From: Mangrovivirga halotolerans
Lineage (GTDB): Bacteria > Bacteroidota > Bacteroidia > Cytophagales > Cyclobacteriaceae
DNA: 64,000 bases
NCBI RefSeq assembly: GCF_026241165.1
Contig: NZ_JAPFQN010000001.1
Span: 248,001-312,000, forward strand
Reading direction: 5' to 3'
The notes under the pieces were generated by a model. It had not been told where the DNA came from. It made no database searches and saw only the letters and a list, made by a program, of their open reading frames with translations. Below, piece after piece: positions 62,869-64,000 of the stretch; positions within the stretch are counted from its first letter, which is position 1; every line of letters begins with the position of its first letter. The position numbers and the translations under genes were made by a program.

Positions 62869-64000
62869 CACTTTATTTCTTTTTTTGCAAAGCTATTAAA
62901 GTCAGATCTTTTTGCTCGTAATTGTCTGAAATACTTAACAGAAAAATAAAAAAACCCACCCCAAATAACTGGTGTATAAAAAACAGAATACCGCATTAAA
63001 GTCCCAAAATTAACGGTGGTCAATGCAGTTAGAACAGAACTTAAAAATAAATAAATAATTAAACATCCTAACAATAATTTATTAGTCTTTTCTCTTATCA
63101 CTAAAAATCCACACAAAAAGGTAATTCCAATCAAAATAATCTTTTGTATTGAAGCCAGCAAAATAAAATTATTATGCGTAGAAAGATCCAGGGGCCCAAA
63201 GAGCCCATAAAAAAAAGCTATAATTATATTCTTAAAGTGTAACGAAGGATAAAGGGAATCAAATGGAATACAATTTTCTCCATTACAAGCATTTGCATAA
63301 TAATATGCTTGATTTTCTTTTATTATTTCACCCCATCTGGAAAATCCGAAATTAGGATCAATTAAAGGTAACAACAGTAATCCCAATACAGTAAAAACTA
63401 CAATGGCAACTATTACCTTATTCGAAAACTTTTCATTTACAATAGCAAATAAAACTAATGAAACTAAAAATATCAGTATTGAATTATATGGTTTAATAGA
63501 AAAACATATAATCGCAGAAAATAATATTATAAGAGTTGATAAATATTTTCCTGAAACAAATATTCCGGCAAACAATATCAGAATAAAAACTAAATAAATA
63601 CTTTCTTTTAGGAGCCCGGAAGACCAAAATGCAATACCCGGAACAATAAAAAAAGATAGTAGTACCAATTTCATATAATCAGGAACTTTCTGCTGTCTCC
63701 AGACGGCAGTCATAATCAAAGTTTGTAAAAGGGCAATTATCGTTACTGTAACCCAAATTGATCTGAATGAAAGGATGTAAATTGGTAAAACTAATTTTTC
63801 AAAATTCAGACTGCGTTCATTTTCACCGTATATTAGTTCTCCCTTTCCTTCAAAGTGATTGTTTAAATAAAAATCAGGGATTTCCCCAGGGGTTTCTGTA
63901 AAATAATCTGCTAACATACTTAGATCATGTAAATAACTTCTTTGATCTCCTGCAGTAACTTCAGAGTAATAGTAAGTTACTGATATCGCGAAAAGCAATT
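62868..64000 (-). CDS. multispanning membrane protein, polysaccharide polymerase-like (partial, N-terminus outside window)
   Basis: At least 376 residues visible, with ten or more hydrophobic helices and a periplasmic-looking loop (LSMLADYFTETPGEIPDFYLN) near its start. The open frame continues to the window edge, and the first in-frame start inside the window is a TTG at 63998 with no plausible leader, so the true start lies outside. Features resembling Wzy/EpsG-type polymerases are the multi-helix layout, the large loop and the NeuD/PglD-type neighbour in one coupled operon, but no signature motif is conclusive. Low-complexity hydrophobic, AT-rich codons. The C-terminus is basic (FNSFAKKEIK). 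Confidence 0.7.
   Translation of the reverse strand, partial: LLFAISVTYYYSEVTAGDQRSYLHDLSMLADYFTETPGEIPDFYLNNHFEGKGELIYGENERSLNFEKLVLPIYILSFRSIWVTVTIIALLQTLIMTAVWRQQKVPDYMKLVLLSFFIVPGIAFWSSGLLKESIYLVFILILFAGIFVSGKYLSTLIILFSAIICFSIKPYNSILIFLVSLVLFAIVNEKFSNKVIVAIVVFTVLGLLLLPLIDPNFGFSRWGEIIKENQAYYYANACNGENCIPFDSLYPSLHFKNIIIAFFYGLFGPLDLSTHNNFILLASIQKIILIGITFLCGFLVIREKTNKLLLGCLIIYLFLSSVLTALTTVNFGTLMRYSVFYTPVIWGGFFYFSVKYFRQLRAKRSDFNSFAKKEIK

Noticed and set aside
1-64000. CRISPR arrays, insertion sequences, phage genes, tRNA or rRNA genes
   Set aside because: No direct-repeat arrays, transposase or integrase motifs, or cloverleaf/rRNA sequences were seen; intergenic gaps are short.

Overview
The window reads as a low-GC (roughly 35-38% by eye) chromosomal segment of a Bacteroidota bacterium, most likely a marine member of the Cytophagales. 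The support is protein-level: an IPExxxVDY-family protein next to pyruvate kinase, a DnaE with a fused N-terminal proofreading domain, a Na+-NQR operon, AddAB-like nucleases of Bacteroidota type, a two-component propeller kinase and many Sec or lipoprotein signal peptides. Several intergenic regions carry the Bacteroidota -7 promoter consensus TAnnTTTG, and Shine-Dalgarno sequences are largely absent. I see no rRNA, tRNA, CRISPR array, insertion sequence or prophage. No gene-free stretch exceeds 300 bases.

Layout. 0-2.5 kb: fabF (cut by the edge) and acpP on the minus strand, then IPExxxVDY-pyk on the plus strand. 2.5-8 kb: a tightly packed minus-strand operon of hybrid histidine kinase, CheY-like regulator, small unknown protein, PhnP-like metallo-hydrolase and an NFACT/RqcH-like protein. 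8-13 kb: outer-membrane proteins (BamA/TamA-like barrel, YwqK repeat protein, PorV-like protein, helix-hairpin-helix barrel protein). 13-21 kb: fabI, ispE, a SnoaL-like protein, the operon tgt-lptF/G-eamA, then glycosyltransferase, ECF sigma factor and rsmG. 21-27.8 kb: dnaE, trx and an FAD-dependent desaturase-like enzyme. 27.8-42 kb: a DNA-processing neighbourhood holding addB-like and addA-like genes (minus), an orphan GAF/PAS membrane sensor, sbcD-sbcC and a WYL-domain regulator. 42-48 kb: a propeller histidine kinase and two secreted lipoproteins (carboxypeptidase-regulatory repeats, subtilisin-like protease). 48-56 kb: a DUF502 membrane protein, an aminotransferase and nqrABCDE with no adjacent nqrF. 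56-64 kb: cmk preceded by a 55-residue lipoprotein gene, adenine deaminase, an SRPBCC protein, an Uup-type ABC-F ATPase, a nucleoside phosphorylase, and the start of a surface-polysaccharide region (NeuD/PglD-type acyltransferase and a multispanning protein that runs off the window).

Most of the window is housekeeping. The most interesting unexplained signals are: (1) a shared palindrome of form TGACA-N5-TGTCA lying about 37 nt before the start codons of both the addAB-like operon and sbcDC; (2) a queuosine Tgt whose C-terminal zinc-binding cysteines are all replaced; (3) a tiny lipoprotein gene directly upstream of cmk; (4) long inverted repeats before the propeller kinase and the WYL regulator; (5) a periplasmic ComEA-like helix-hairpin-helix module joined to an outer-membrane barrel. 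Several starts were moved from non-ATG codons to nearby ATGs (BamA-like, aminotransferase, cmk, SEC14/STAS-like, WYL, NeuD-like), or kept at non-ATG codons where family alignment demands it (TTG for the PhnP-like hydrolase, GTG for nqrC).
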